From Datisca glomerata (lineage: Eukaryota; Streptophyta; Magnoliopsida; Cucurbitales; Datiscaceae), in assembly GCA_003255025.1 (NCBI GenBank), contig QANY01000116.1, forward strand, positions 186,001 to 250,000: DNA of 64,000 nucleotides. Reading direction: 5' to 3'. Shown here piece after piece: positions 12,106 through 25,104 of the stretch. Every line of letters starts with the position of its first letter. Position 1 is the stretch's first letter. The translations under genes and the position numbers were made by a program. The notes under the pieces are model-generated. The model was given only the letters and a program-made list of their open reading frames with translations. It made no database searches and was not told the DNA's origin.

Positions 12106-12481
12106 GTTCTCTTTTGAAGTCATCCACACTATTTTTGAATTTTAGTTCTTTGTTTTTGTTTTATGAATTATATAACCTTCGTAATAGGTCCTCTATCTTT
12201 CCGCTAATTGCTGCTGTAGGTTGATTATAGCAGCTGTTAGCGGAAAATTGACTGTATAGAGCACTATACGGCCGCTATAGGTTAATTTCTGTTTACGCTT
12301 TTGTTATGTAATAGTTTTGTTCTCCTGTTTATAGTTTTAATCTCTATTAACTAGCTAGCGTCATTAAGGAGCATAATACTGATTAATTACTTTTCATATA
12401 TCTCATAATCTTAAACTGTTGGTTTATTTTAAAGTTTCATTACAAATTATATGAGAAGTGGAGGAATATAACTCGATCCCA

Positions 12482-12960
12482 CAGAAGACGCTTGTTATCC
12501 ATTAGCACAAGCCATCATACACCACTTTGTTGGACCAAGAATCATTAATACTGATCGGCACCGTGAACTCCTTCAGAACCTTCTTTGCCCATCCTTAACC
12601 CATTTCAGATGGTATAATGATGTATTTTTACTGAAGGTCATGCAACATACTGCCAACAGTGATCACTGGAAGACCAAATTCATTGATGGTCTCCCTAATC
12701 TTTTTGTAGAAAAAGTTCGTAAGAAACTTCGGGATAAACATAACGAGGTTGATATTCCCTACCATCAGCATACTTATGGATCTCTAATTGAAGTAGTTAT
12801 TGAAGAAGGACTATCTCTCTGTAATGATATAAAACTCCAGCAAATGATGAAAAATCAAAACTTATCCAACCGTAAAGAGTTACGTGAATTTTGTGATCAA
12901 TTCGCCTATGACACCAAAATTTAGTATTCCTCAACTTCCAGAAACCCTAAACCTTCTGAG
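12482..12960 (+). mobile_element. Endogenous caulimovirid relic: coat-protein-like fragment
   Basis: A continuous frame from about 12,485 to the TAG at 12,922 carries the plant pararetrovirus coat-protein signature: a RWYNDVF block, KFIDGLP, then LFVEKVR, and a later EGLSLCNDIKL block. Family knowledge: in caulimovirids this domain forms the capsid and is followed by a CCHC zinc knuckle. Here the basic stretch after the stop has no Cys/His knuckle. The fragment is about 145 codons, far short of a full polyprotein. It is an old integrated copy and cannot produce virus. Confidence 0.65.
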
Positions 12961-13019
12961 AAAGATAAAAGGTTCCACCATCCTTTTAGAAGACCGGTAA
13001 AGCCATTAACAAGAAATCT

Positions 13020-13270
13020 AGTAATTTGATGATAAGAATTCTCATTTTGTTTACAAACAGATGCATACATCATCATGTGGTGTATGCTTTCGAAATCTGA
13101 TATTCAGTTTACCATCTATGTTCCATTCATAGATAGTTCTACCATGATAGGATTTTTGAGTATGAAGGAAATCTTCTTCATACAAAATGCCATGAAGGGT
13201 AGGTCTAGGATAATAATACCTACCAGGTCCGTATAAAGCCATACATTGGGTAAACTTAGAGTAAGAAAGC
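13020..13270 (-). mobile_element. Endogenous caulimovirid relic: second fragment, inverted
   Basis: On the minus strand an open frame includes YYYPRPTLHGILYEE and IYEWNIDGKLN. The PRPT / YEWN(I/L)DG combination recalls the region N-terminal to the coat protein in some petuvirus- or florendovirus-like elements. It faces the coat-protein fragment, so the viral insert was rearranged or arrived as two pieces. It is short (about 75 codons) and nonfunctional. Assignment to a genus is not possible by eye. Confidence 0.5.
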
Positions 13271-13468
13271 TTATTGATGCTATCATCAAAGTTTTTCTGT
13301 CTATATATATATGAATTAACTTTTAACGGTTATCCTCCCGTGTGTGGACTTAAAAATTTTATAATGGACCTATAATACGTGAACATATAAATTTGGAGAA
13401 TTATTCGAATGTGCTAGCTAGGATTTTTACAAATTCTAATTGGTTTGGTAATTTCCTTTTTGACACAG

Positions 13469-14454
13469 CAATGGACTTGATAAAGACTGTTCAAGTACAA
13501 GCAATAATAGGACTACAAAACTCAATGGAGGCTAGCTTTGTAATCGACGTGGGAGAGAAAGCACATGTACCTATTATCACGTTTTCAGCAACAACTCCTT
13601 CTCTAGCTTCCCATCGAAGCTCTTATTTTTTTAGAGTCGCAACAAATGACTCTTCTCAAGTGAAAGCCATCAGTGCAATTGTCAAACACTTCGGATGGAG
13701 ACAAGTGGTGCCAGTCTATGTTTACAACGCGTTTGGAGAAGGAATCGTTCCCTCCCTAATCGATGTATTGCAAGACCAAGACGTAGATGTAAAAGTTCCG
13801 TACAGAAGCATTATTTCTCCGAATGCCACCGACGATCAAATCGGCGAAGAGCTTTACAAGCTAATGACCATGCAAACTAGAGTATTCGTTGTCCACACAA
13901 CACCTCATCTCGGATCTCGCATTTTTAGAAAGGCTAAAGAGATAGGAATGATGAAGGAAGGATATGCTTGGATAATGACAGATGGGATTACTAATTTATT
14001 ACATTTGATAGATCCAACGGACTTAGAGTTGATGGAAGGTGTACTGGGCGTGAAGACTTACGTGCGTAAGACAAAAATGCTTGAATACTTTGAAGCTCAA
14101 TGGACGAGAAAATTCCAAGCAGACAATCCAAACATCTTAAATCCTGAATTGAATGTGTTTGGTCTATGGGCTTATGATGCTACATGGGCACTAGCCTTGA
14201 CAGTCGAGGAGGCATCTAGTAGCGTTGGAAATATGAGATATGAAAATGGGGAGAGTCTAAATGGCCCAAAACTTCGTGATGCATTAGAAAATACAACATT
14301 TAGGAGCCTTGCTGGAGATTTTACTCTTATTAATGGGCAACTGGAGTCATCAATTTTTCAGATATTAAACGTGTATGAGAGTGGAGCAAGAGGGGTTGGA
14401 TCTTGGACGCCACAATTTAATCTCAAAAAAATACCAATGCTAACAAAAATCTAG
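13469..14454 (+). pseudogene. GLR relic A exon 2 (amino-terminal ligand-sensing domain)
   Basis: The exon starts after TTGACACAG in the phase left by exon 1, giving MDLIKTVQVQAIIGLQNSM. It keeps the GLR landmarks AHVPIITFSATTPSL, FFRVATNDSSQVKAI, HFGWRQVVPVY, ATDDQIGEELYKLMTMQTRV, a FGLWAYDATWALAL block and a late GDFTLINGQLESS. This is the Venus-flytrap (receptor-type periplasmic-binding) domain. The frame is open until TAG at 14452-14454, where functional GLRs would continue toward S1. The loss of continuation is the first sign that the gene is broken. Confidence 0.88.
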
Positions 14455-14778
14455 CTTATGAGTTGAGAGTTGACATAAACTTAAAATCTTAGCGCACAAG
14501 TCATATTCTCAGCTAATGTCTTATTATTTTCTCAAGATCCGTTATCATGTGCAATATTGTTTTTTTGTCTGGTCTCATGCATTATATAGCAGAGAATGTG
14601 TACTTCATCGATCATAATATATCATATCTTTTCGGAGCTGAGACACACCTTTGTGAGATGAAATATAGATTTACTATAACGATTTAACTATTTCATTGTT
14701 AAAACTTCAAGAGTGTACGTATTCAAATAAAATGTATTGAGATAGAAAAAGTTGAGTTCACAATAATAATAAATATAG

Positions 14779-15140
<362 letters not shown>

Positions 15141-15434
15141 GTAAGTTCCTTTCCTTCTTGACCTTTTCTAATTCTTTTGACCATTTCTAATTAGACACGC
15201 ACCGTTTCTACGTGAAATTTATGTTACGATATTTTTTACAAAACTTTTTTTTATGGTAGAATCAGTGAATTATCATAAAAAAGAATATTTCTTTTCAAGT
15301 AATTTATGGTTTCCTATTCAAACAAAAAGTAAAATCATTTGAAATATCATACATTTATCAGTTTTTCTACTTCGAATATAACCAATTAATTATTAAGGAT
15401 GAATTAATTTGGACAATTAAACGTTAACTTACAG

Positions 15435-15841
15435 GGGAGACTACAGTCAACAACATGGCAAGGTTTGTGGTGATAATATGGCTATTTTGTGTACTAATCC
15501 TCACCCAAAGTTACACAGCAAATCTAGCTTCATTCTTGACTGTTCAACGACTTGAAGGAGCTATTAGTGATCTTGACCAGCTTAGAAAGTCTGGAAAGAA
15601 TATTGGGTACCAGCAAGGTTCTTTTGTATTTAACTTGTTGAACAAAACATTGAACTTTGTGGCCGGAAAACTCAAACCCTATAATTCATCAAAAGAGTTG
15701 CATCGACTTTTCCCAGATGGAACAGCCAATGAAAGAATTGCTGCTGCTTTTGATGAAATCCCCTACCTCAGGTTATTCCTCGACAATTATTGCAATGAGT
15801 ATACCTTAAAGACCCAACTTTTAAAACTGGTGGTTGGCTTT
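15435..15841 (+). pseudogene. GLR relic A exon with M3 and S2
   Basis: The acceptor TTACAG at 15434 joins in phase to give HRETTVNNMARFVVIIW. M3 carries the family hallmark SYTANLASFLTVQ, the gating motif of ionotropic glutamate receptors. S2 follows with GYQQGSFVFNLLN and AAFDEIPYLRLFLDNYC, and the exon ends GF|GTAAGT. This exon is open throughout. Confidence 0.88.
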
Positions 15842-16059
15842 GTAAGTTCACATCTCTCTACTTTCTTTCTTTTCTTTTTTAAGTTAATTCAAATATACAA
15901 ATTCACATTAACTCAACAATTTAACTTTTTAGAGATTTTAGTGTTGTAAAAATGATTACTAAAATTAGATGCTGTGTTTAAATCCTTGAAAGTTTAACGC
16001 TTTCTTCCTTATCTACAAAATTTAGTACTTATCTGATCTCAAAGTGGATATTTGGACAG

Positions 16060-16724
16060 GCGTTTCCAATTAGTTCTCCCATTGTACCTGATATATCAAG
16101 GGTGATCTTGGATGTGACTGAAAGCGATGATAACGTTAACAAAGTGTTGAAGAAGAAAAAGCTGCAGTCTCAGAAGAAAATCTTCATTATAGGCAAATGA
16201 GGGAAGCAGAACAGAGACTTTCCCAAACACAGTGGGTGTCTAACCATTTCTGGTAAAAGATGATTTCAGGCTACAAGTAGGCATCCGTTAGATTCATAGG
16301 AGATCATAGGCAACCGTTAGAATCATTTGTATATATACATCATCCCTCATTGTAAACAAACATAATTTTTCCTTCAATAACAGATCAGAACCAGAAAGGC
16401 TCATCATCTCTGAAGCTCATCACTTTCCAAAGATCAGAACCAACAGGTTCATCATTTCTACACAAAGGAATTGAAAGCCAATTGGTAGACAATAATTGTT
16501 CATTCCTCGATCCCCAGCCAGTTTGAGTATTGATAGCTTTGTTTCTCTTATCCGGGATTGCTTTGTTATCAGCATTCATTATATACATAGCTAAATTTCT
16601 TTATGTGGAGAGAATCCTTCTGTTGGATCCAAATATGTCAATAAAGGATAGATGCCGCGAATTGTTTAGAAAATTTATGACAATAGACGAGAAATTCCAC
16701 ACATTTAGAGGTGCAGTACATTAA
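16060..16724 (+). pseudogene. GLR relic A last exon (end of S2, M4, tail), split by an insert
   Basis: The exon opens AFPISSPIVPDISRVILDVTE as in intact GLRs, but by about 16,140 it runs into unrelated DNA and a stop. Family sequence resumes near 16,490 with NNCSFLDPQPV, then M4 (IALFLLSGIALLSAFIIYIA) and a cytosolic tail ending at TAA 16722-16724. The split removes the last turn of S2. Confidence 0.82.
16140..16475. mobile_element. Insertion inside the GLR last exon, LTR-like
   Basis: The interrupting DNA carries GTATATATACATC, CCCTCATTGTAAACAAAC and TTCCTTCAATAACA. This TATA-then-polyadenylation layout is common near the end of small copia-type LTRs. A roughly 45-bp duplication (AGATCAGAACCA twice, near 16,383 and 16,431) sits at its right. 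No target-site duplication was identified and the boundaries are approximate. A solo LTR is the likeliest explanation, not proven. Confidence 0.4.
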
Positions 16725-16989
16725 TAGTAATTAGAGACCATATGTCTATAGTTTAACCATTTGCTTGCGTTTGTATGTGATTTATTTTGCCTATTGAAGA
16801 TGGAATGTGTGTTTATTGTATAAACAGTGTGGAATTTGACTATAAGCAAATTCTACTCTTGTTGAGTACAAAGGTAGTGAACAATATTTATAGAAGATCT
16901 CTCTCTTTTTTTTAACAATAGTTTAAGAAGCTTCTATACACGTATAAATTGATCAATTAGCGATAAGTACTGTACAAAAATTACATTTT

Positions 16990-17430
16990 GGTGATCGTAT
17001 GGAACACTTTTGTTAATCTACACAAGTTTCTTCGACTGATAATTGGTATATATATATATCACTCTCCATTTTACTGCTGGGATCATTTATGAAAAAACAC
17101 ATTCCAGGTTCCTCAATATATTCCTTACAAATCGGACGACCATGTACATTACTTCTACTATCCACTTATTGGTGGAAATTTAATTATATCCTAAATGTAT
17201 CAAGGTTTATTAATTAGAATTCAGCAACTAATAATACAAATTGTGAAGAGAGAGTAGAATAGTTAAAAGTTTGGGCCGAACCTCAAACCAGAATTTTAAA
17301 ATGAGATTTAGCACAAAACAATTGGTGCAAACGGCATATATAGACTTACGACTTGAGGAGAAAGGCCGAACACTTTTACCAAGTCTCACCTTTTCTGACT
17401 AATAAAATCCAATTAATTAGTTGATCTAAG
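16990..17430. repeat. Duplicated GLR-cluster spacer, copy A left part
   Basis: From TTTACTGCTGGGATCATTTA through TTTATTAATTAGAATTCAGC to AAGTCTCACCTTTTCTGACT this matches 50,790-51,185 with moderate divergence. It begins soon after the GLR relic's stop codon. The right part of the same copy lies at 25,469-25,935, beyond the CACTA element. Confidence 0.8.
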
Positions 17431-17862
17431 AAGATACATGCTCATTATCATACAATCACTTATTCACAAATCTCGTGTGGGGCTAATAGTTTTCATTTTC
17501 AATGAATCCAACAAACAAGGAATTCATTTGGATATATTAGACAAATAGTTAAATTCGTCTATAAACTTTTTACATCAAAGTTCAAATAATTCTGAAAATT
17601 GGTATAAATTTTTGAAAAATGCAACTTTTTTAGTTAGTATAGCTTCTTTCGGAATATTTATAGCGTCGCCTGCTTATTCATCTTTACAAATTTTTACTTT
17701 CGTAATTCATTTGTTAAAAGTTTTCCTACGAAAATTATTTTAAAAAAAATAATAAATGTAATATATGATTGGTCATATAATCGTGGTTACATAGATGTTT
17801 TTTTATAGAATATCCTTAATTGGCGGTATAAGAGGATTAGCTGAATTAACTCATTTTTTGAT

Positions 17863-18420
17863 AAACCGTCGTTAATTGTTCTAAAGGAGAAATAAATTGT
17901 GACGGTTTACTAAACCATCACAAATGTTGTATATATGTCGATGGTTTTAGGCAAACCGTCAGATTTGCATAAGATATGCCAACAGTTCAGACGAACCGTC
18001 GCAGTTGGAAGAGAAACTTGTTCAGTTTTGCCGACGGTTTGGTCTACCTGTTGGCATATGATTTTAAAAAAGTTTAATTTTTGGGTTTTCTATTGTTACA
18101 GTTTTTAAAATCGTAGCAATAGACAGTACCCCGACGGTTCGACCAAACCGTCAGTGAAACCGGCTGAGTTTGTCTTCCAACTGCGACGGTTTTTCCAAAC
18201 TGTCACCGTTGGAAGACAAACTCGGCCAGTTTCGCCGACGGTTCATGCAAAACCGTCGGCCAAACCAAACGAGTTTCTCTTGGAACTGCGACAGTTTAGC
18301 CAAACCGTCACAGTTGGAAGACAAACTCGGCTGATTTCGCTGACGGTTCAAGCAAACTGTCAGGATATGTATATATGGTGACAGTTTTTAAAAGCTGTCG
18401 CAATAGATAACCCTAATTAA
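17863..18420. repeat. CACTA 5' subterminal repeats arranged as hairpins
   Basis: At least 15 copies of AACCGTC / GACGGTT occur in both orientations. Longer inverted pairs are present, such as AGTTTGTCTTCCAACTGCGA against CGTTGGAAGACAAACTCGG. In CACTA elements such motifs bind the element-encoded DNA-binding protein. Open frames on both strands here translate the repeat and are not genes. Confidence 0.8.
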
Positions 18421-18649
18421 CCCGCGCCCAGCTAGATCAGAAACCCTTCTTCCCCATTTTTCCCTGCACCAGCGATCTCAACCCGTGGTCCTCATCTTTC
18501 ACGAACTTCGACAGGCGATCTCAACCCCGACAGAGGTAGCTCAACCATAGCCCGTGTCCTCCTCCCCGCCTAACCCTGATCTGTACGTGAGTTTCCTGCT
18601 TGGTCAATAAGTTTCAGTTTTCCTATTTGATTATCTGTGTTGTTATGTT

Positions 18650-18990
18650 ATGATGGGAAAGATTTGTGAATTTTAGTTGTTTTCGTTGTGTATTTTTGCG
18701 GGTTTAGAGAGATTTGTGAACTTTTTTATGGGAAAGATTTGTGAATTTTAGTTGTTTTCGTTTTGAAGTTTTTAGGTTTTGAGAGATTTGTGAATCTGTG
18801 AAAGATTTGTGAATTTTAGTTCTTTTCGTTGTGTATTTTTGTGGGTTTAGAGAGATTTGTGAATTTCTGAATTTGATGGGAAAGATTTGTGAATTTTAGT
18901 TGTTTTTGTTTTGAATTTTTGTGGGTTTAGAGAGATTTGTGAGTTTTAGTTGTTTTCGTTTTGAATTTTAGTTGTGAATTTTAGTTATTT
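18650..18990. repeat. Minisatellite in the CACTA leader
   Basis: AGATTTGTGAATTTTAGTTG followed by TTTTCGTTTTGAATTTTTGTG recurs five to six times with units of roughly 60-70 bp. It lies between the subterminal repeats and the transposase start, in the position of a leader or first intron. Confidence 0.65.
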
Positions 18991-19548
18991 TCAATTTTAT
19001 GTTGGACTTAGAGAGAGCATTTATGATTATGTTGAGGTTTATGTGATTTTGGTTCTGGTTATTCTTAATGGGGTTTGTTGGTATTATTGTCTTGCAGTAT
19101 TGCTTCTGATTTGGATCTATGGTTATTTGGGATCTGATTTCATTTGGTTTTGTTTCTGGTTGTTCTTATGATTATGTTGTTGGTTTATGTGGTTTTAGTT
19201 TCTTTCATGAAAATCAAGACCATTTTCATGTATTATTTTGTATCAATTTAACCTTACTAGCTCAACAAATAGGTTTAGCTATAGACATTGAGAAATTCGG
19301 TTCTGGTTATTCTTGTGATCTGTTTGTTTGTTCAGTCTATTTTTAAAATATTTTGCTAATAACTAACTATTAAAAGGAAGGGGGAAACAATATATAGAGA
19401 CCAATTAGCTTTGGATCAATGGTTCTTTGGGATCTGATGGATCATAATCTGGTTAGTTCACCAATTTTTATTTTATAAAATTTTAGTAATGACTTTTGTC
19501 ATGCATATCTCCATTTATTTTGGTCTTCTTTAAGCTTTGAGGGCTGCA

Positions 19549-22500
19549 ATGGATAAGAGTTGGATGACAAAGCCAAGATTTAGTAAGGCATATCAAGATG
19601 GAGTAGATTAGTTTCTGGACTTTAGCTTTGAGAAAGGATTGAGTGATGGATATATATCGTGTCATTGTTATCGGTGTGTTCGTTGTTATCGTAACACTAG
19701 AGACGTCATTCGTGAACACTTGATATGTAATGGGATTATAAGTGGTTATACATGTTGGTATTTTCACGGGGAGTCAGCAGTGACTACTTCATCGAGAATT
19801 GGTACGTCATCTGAAGTCATTGTTAATAGTAAAGCACATGTAGAAACACCATTATCATGTCAAGAGAATAATAATGATATGCATAATTTGTTACATGATG
19901 CATTTGGTAATTTATTGAACAATGAACATGGTTTTAACTCTATTCCATCACAATAACCGGTTGATGATGTAGATGAAAGAATGAGGGAATTTAGGGATGA
20001 TTAGATGTTAAAGACTTTTACGATTTAGTTAAAAATAGTAATCAACCACTATATCCTAGATGTGAAGGATTCTCAAAATTGTCATTTATTGTGAACCTAT
20101 AACACATTAAATATCTTGATGGATTCAGTGACAAATCATTGTCTCCCTTCTTGAATTGTTGAATTAAGCATTTCTTAGGGGTGTTCAACTTCCAAATACA
20201 TTTTATGAAGCAAAGAAACTGATTCAAAAGTTAAGACTTGGGTATGACAAAATAGATGCATGCCGCAATGATTCTATGTTGTATTGGAAAGAAAAAGAGA
20301 AAGACCAAGTATGCGATCGTTGTGGTATTTCAAGATTGGTTACCAATGAAACAAATTGTATCTCTCAAAGAAAGAAGAAAGTGAAGAAAATACTACCAAA
20401 GTATTGCGTTACTTTCCTCTAAAATACAGATTGTAAAGATTATAAATGTCCTCTAAAACTGCTAAAAGTATGATATGACACCATGAGGGATGCACTAAGG
20501 ATGATGTTTTGAGACATCTTGCTGACTCAGATGCTGGGAAGGTTTTTGATGACAACTTCAAAGAATTTTCTTTAGAACCACGTAATGTTAGGTTGGGGTT
20601 AGCTAGTGATGGCTTCAACCCATTCAGAAGCATGAGTATGAGTTATAATACTTGGCCTGTAATCTTGATTCCATACAATTTACCTCATTGGATGTGCGTG
20701 AAGCAAAAAAATTTCATACTATCTATGTTGATTCCTGGGCCTAAGATGGCAGGTAATAATAGTGATGTGTATTTGCAACCGTTGATTGAAGAACTTAAAA
20801 AATTGTGGTTGGTTTGTGTAAATACATACAATGCATCGCAGAAGGAAATGTTTAAAATGCATGCGTCATTGTTGTTGACTATCAATGATGGTCCTGCGTA
20901 TGGCAACTTGTCTGGACGGAATACGCATTCACGTCTTGCATGCCCTCATTGTACATTTGACACACATCACATACGCTTGAAGCACATTAATAAGTATTAC
21001 TTTATGGGTAATCGAAGATATCTGGAGGATGATCACATATTTTTCTTCGATATCCAAAATTTTGATGGTACTATTGAGGAAAGACCACCTCCCATTTCAA
21101 CATCGGGGTCTACAATTTATGAACAAGTGTGTGATATAAATGTCATATTTGAAAAGGACGTGATTGGCAAAAAGAGAAAGGAAACTGGTGTTCAATTTGG
21201 AAAAAGAATAGTATATTTTTTTAACTTTCTTATTGGGAGTTTAATCTTATACGTCATAATCTTGATGTGATGCATGTAGAAAAAAATGTATGTGATAAAA
21301 TTATTGGAACACTTCTAAATAACCAATGGAACTCGAAAGATAATTTAAATGCACGTCTAGACTTTTGCATCCTGAATGTAGAACATCGTCTTCATCTGAA
21401 GGTTGATAAAACAAAAAAGAAGTCTACATTACCACATGCTTCCTTTAAATTGTCAGTCGAAAAGAAAAATATACTTTTCCAAGTATTGAAAAGCATCAGA
21501 GTTCCTGACGGATATGCCTCAAATATGTCTCGTTGTATTGATACAAACAATCATAAACTTCAAGGTATTAAAAGTCATGATTCTCATATCATCATGGAGC
21601 ATTTTTTACCGGTCGTGCTAAGATGGTCCCTATAATCTTAGTTCCTGATGAATGTGAACTCGACGTTATTTGAATTGAGTTGGTTCTTTAAAGAATTGTG
21701 CTCGACAAATCTTCGTAGGGACATGATCGATAAACTTCAGGATCGTCTTATTCTCATACTTTGTCAAATGGAAATGATATTTTAACCAGCATTTTTCAAT
21801 ATCATGGTTCATTTGGTAGTTCATTTGGCTTCTGAAGTGAAAATTACAGGACCTGTCCATTGTAGATGGATGTACCCAATTGAAAGGTAAGATTGACATA
21901 ATATATTTACCATTCAATAATGATTCCATAGAATGAATGATTTGCACAGTATGGGTTGTTTGTACTTGTGTTAGGTATTTGGGTAAACTAAAATCTTATG
22001 TGAGAAATAGAGCTCGTCTCGAAGGTTCAATTGCTGAGGCTTACATTATGGATGAGTGTACAACATTTTGTTCAAGGTATTTAGATGGAGTGCAAACAAA
22101 ATTTAATCGGCCTACAAGGAATAATGATTTTGTAGATGAGCAAACAACACAAAATGTTTCTTTCTTTCCTATTTTAGGCCGACCAACAAAGAAGGCAACA
22201 ACATATGTGCTTGATAGCATCACATTGACACAAGCAAATCGATTTGTGTTGTTTAATTGTGAGTTGGTTGATCCATTTTGTAAGTAAGTCTTAAATATAT
22301 ATAGCTTGGATAATAAACTTACATCCATTTTCCAGGCTGTTACTTTAGTGTATTACTTACTTTATATAAAATAATTACAGAGAATTTGCTATTAATTATA
22401 AAAGACAACACCGTAGTCATCGACCTTCTCATAATGAAGTCGAATGCGTACTTCATGATAAATTTCTTGATTGGTTTACATCTAAAGTAAGTTCAAAAGA

Positions 22501-23035
22501 TGTACTTGAATTATTTAATTATATATGGTTCAATAGATGTTGAATACTTTTTTTATGAATAGATAACCAAAATGGAAAATAATGCGTCAGAAGAGTTGAG
22601 ATGGTTAGCTCAATGTCCAAATATTGTGGTGAAGAAGTATGATGGATACAATGTTATTGGATTTGTTTTTCATACAAAGGAAAGTGATAGCCTTCGTGTC
22701 TTAAAATAGTGGAGTCATGGTAACATCAGAGATAACAAGTTATACATATATAGGAGATAGAAAGATGACTTATTACGGCATTCTTAAATATATCACTCAG
22801 ATGAATTATTATGAGAAATTCAAAATGATTTTATTCAAATGTGATTCGATTGACCCTACTGAAGGTATTGGAGTAAAGACTGATCGATATGGGTTTACAC
22901 TTGTTAAGTTTTCACATTTGACCCATACCGGAGAGCATTTGAAGCACGAGTCATTTATCTTTGCATCACAAGCACGTTTAGTATATTATGATGATGATCC
23001 AAAGGATAAAGACTGACATGTAGTTGTCCATACAA
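19549..23035 (+). pseudogene. TNP2-type CACTA transposase, decayed multi-exon gene
   Basis: The start is an ATG at about 19,549 (MDKSWMTKPRFSKAY), the transposase-associated N-terminal domain, with a zinc-binding-like CHCYRC and a HGES end near 19,770. The core TNP2 domain spans about 20,490-21,635 (MRHLADSDAGKVFD, RNVRLGLASDGFNPF, WPVILIPYNLP, LIPGPK, YGNLSGRNTHSRLACPHC). A DUF4218-like part follows (VHLASEVKITGPVHCRWMYP at 21.8 kb), then YLGKLKSYVRNRARLEGS across a clean intron (about 21,882-21,972). DUF4216-like sequence lies at 22.6-23.03 kb. Frameshifts occur near 21,250 and 21,640, and stops at 19,609, in 19.95-20.45 kb and near 21,783, so it is inactive. Family role: DNA cleavage and strand transfer at CACTA ends. 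Confidence 0.85.
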
Positions 23036-23334
23036 AGCCTAGAGATTTGTATGACATGGGAGTACTAAAGCTGGAAAGTGACACTGGAATCCATCATAAC
23101 GACAAAGTTCTCAACGGATAAAGTCTAGAAGAAGTGAACTTAGTTTGAGTAGATGTTGATGGTTTGACTTTTGAAGACATGACATATGATTATAACGGTG
23201 ATCATGACAACGAATTTTCTGAATAATGTGATTGAATATTTCATAAACATGTATCTTTTTATGTTTTCTTAGTTATAAAATATTTTCTAATTCAGATATA
23301 GTCATAATGATTAACATGTGCAGGATTATACCAT

Positions 23335-24821
23335 GACATCGTTGAGACATCAATCATCACGTTCAGATACTCGATGGGATATTGACTCTCCTACCGAATC
23401 TGGAGGATCAAATCCACATCATGATATGAATATGGAAACAGAAAGTTTGTTCGCTCTTATTCAAGTTAATTGAGATAATAAAATAGTGTTTCATTTAATT
23501 ATCATAATGTTATTCAATATTTTGTTAAAAAGAACCATCTAAGCGGCGTACGCGAGGACGAACGCAGTTGACATCTATATGGGTTAGATCAGGTGAGGAT
23601 AGAATACATGTGGCTTTCAATGCCCAAGGTCGGGTCATCGATGCTAATAAAGAACATTTTGCAAGCTTTTGTGTACCGTTGCTAGGCGACATAATATTTT
23701 TCCCATACAATATGATTGGAGGCATGTGCACGGTATCATAAAGATCAAGCGTGGGAAATAGTGAAGGTATGGTTGCTTGTATGTTCATATATATATATAT
23801 ATATATATATAATTGCGTATTAATCTTTTTTAGTCAAAATATGCCGTAGAAGAATGCCATAAAGCATATGTTTTGATATCCTTAAATGAAATATGGAAGG
23901 ATGAGAAGAGAGAACAAAAAATGAATATATGGAGACATATGAAACGGAAGAGGCATTAGAACATTGGAATGATGATATTCCCAAATAGAGTTTTGTGGCG
24001 ATAATTCATAAATGGTGCTCAGAAGAAGGAAATGTATGATTTTTTACTATACATCTATAATTGATTTTATGTGTTTTATTTATCTTTCATAAATATAGAA
24101 GCAAGATGCAACTAACAGAAGATCACAGAGCAAATTAAAACACCCTCACACGTTGGGACATACCAATATACCAACGAAAAGAGCAGAAATGGTAAATTCT
24201 AAACTTTATAATTGTTTTAATCAATTTTATTTTAAGTATATTTAATCATATGTTCACACTTTATAGACAGAAGAGCTTCAAAGAGAGCCCTCAAGAACGT
24301 AGCTACTTGTAGCCTCACATGAACGGAAATATTGAACTTATGTAAATGAAGAGACTACAAATGTTGTAGTAAGTATAAGTTGTAAAATTAATACCAAATT
24401 TTACAATAGTTATTACATGTTTACTGATACTAAGTCTTAATTTTGTATTATAGGCGAAACTTAAAGAGCACATGAGTCAACTTCTGGATGGTGATTATGA
24501 TCCAGTTTTACCAAACAACGTGCTCTCACAAGTATTGGGTCCAGGGCATCCTGGAAGAGTGCGTTCATCAGAATTTGGTGTAACTCCATCTCAAGTGTTC
24601 TCGTATTATCGTGGGGAATCGTCCACGCAAGATTATACCGTTTATCAACTGAGCTAGAATCTCAACGAGCACAAGTAGCTGAGTTAGAGGCTCAATGCGC
24701 ACGGGTGCCTCAATTAGAGGATGAATGTTCAGAGATGCGTGAGAAATATGAAAAGGTGCAGGATGAATGTTCAGAGATACGCTCTAAGCTTAATTATGAA
24801 GTTTATGCAAGACTCTCGTAA
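23335..24821 (+). pseudogene. En/Spm-type second CACTA gene (plant transposase family), decayed
   Basis: Exon-like blocks include SKRRTRGRTQLTSIWVRSG and HVAFNAQGRVIDANKEH near 23.53-23.66 kb, SKLKHPHTLGHTN near 24.14 kb, YVNEETTNVV near 24.34 kb, and LSQVLGPGHPGRVRSSEFGV followed by TPSQVF near 24.52-24.60 kb. This block order is characteristic of the second gene of plant CACTA elements, thought to bind subterminal repeats. A heptad-like tail (AELEAQCARVPQLEDE) ends at a TAA near 24,821. A (TA)n microsatellite at 23,788-23,811 and several stops break it. It is probably co-transcribed with, or adjacent to, the TNP2 gene. Confidence 0.7.
23788..23811. repeat. (TA)n microsatellite
   Basis: An uninterrupted run of about 12 AT dinucleotides lies inside an intron-like part of the second CACTA gene. 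Confidence 0.9.
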
Positions 24822-25104
24822 AGATTAGGGTAGTCTTTTATTGTTTAACATTATTTAATAATACTTCTGAAATATTTTGTTATTTCAAATTTTCATACTT
24901 TGAACTCATTGGATAATTTGTATCGATAATCTATTATAATTGGGATATCTAATTAATGATTTAATGTTTTATAATTATGCACTCTGTAAATATATAGAAT
25001 GATACTACTCTGACTATTGTGGAAATATATACCCTGTTGAAATTGTGTTAATATGCAAAAATTTTTTGGAATAAGCAGAAATAGGGAGGAGTGTGTGAAA
25101 GTTG

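Larger units (their letters stand above)
12106..13468 (+). other. Intron 1 of GLR relic A, enlarged by viral insertions
   Basis: The intron runs from GT at 12106 to AG at 13468 and keeps phase, so splicing signals survive. At 1.36 kb it includes a rearranged endogenous pararetrovirus relic at 12.48-13.27 kb. The rest is AT-rich filler. Confidence 0.7.

Noticed and set aside
18151..18381. Overlapping open frames on both strands with QTVTVGRQTR-like repeats
   Set aside because: They are translations of CACTA subterminal repeats, not proteins.
20042..20906. Minus-strand open frames across the transposase
   Set aside because: They are shadows of the TNP2 coding sequence on the plus strand.
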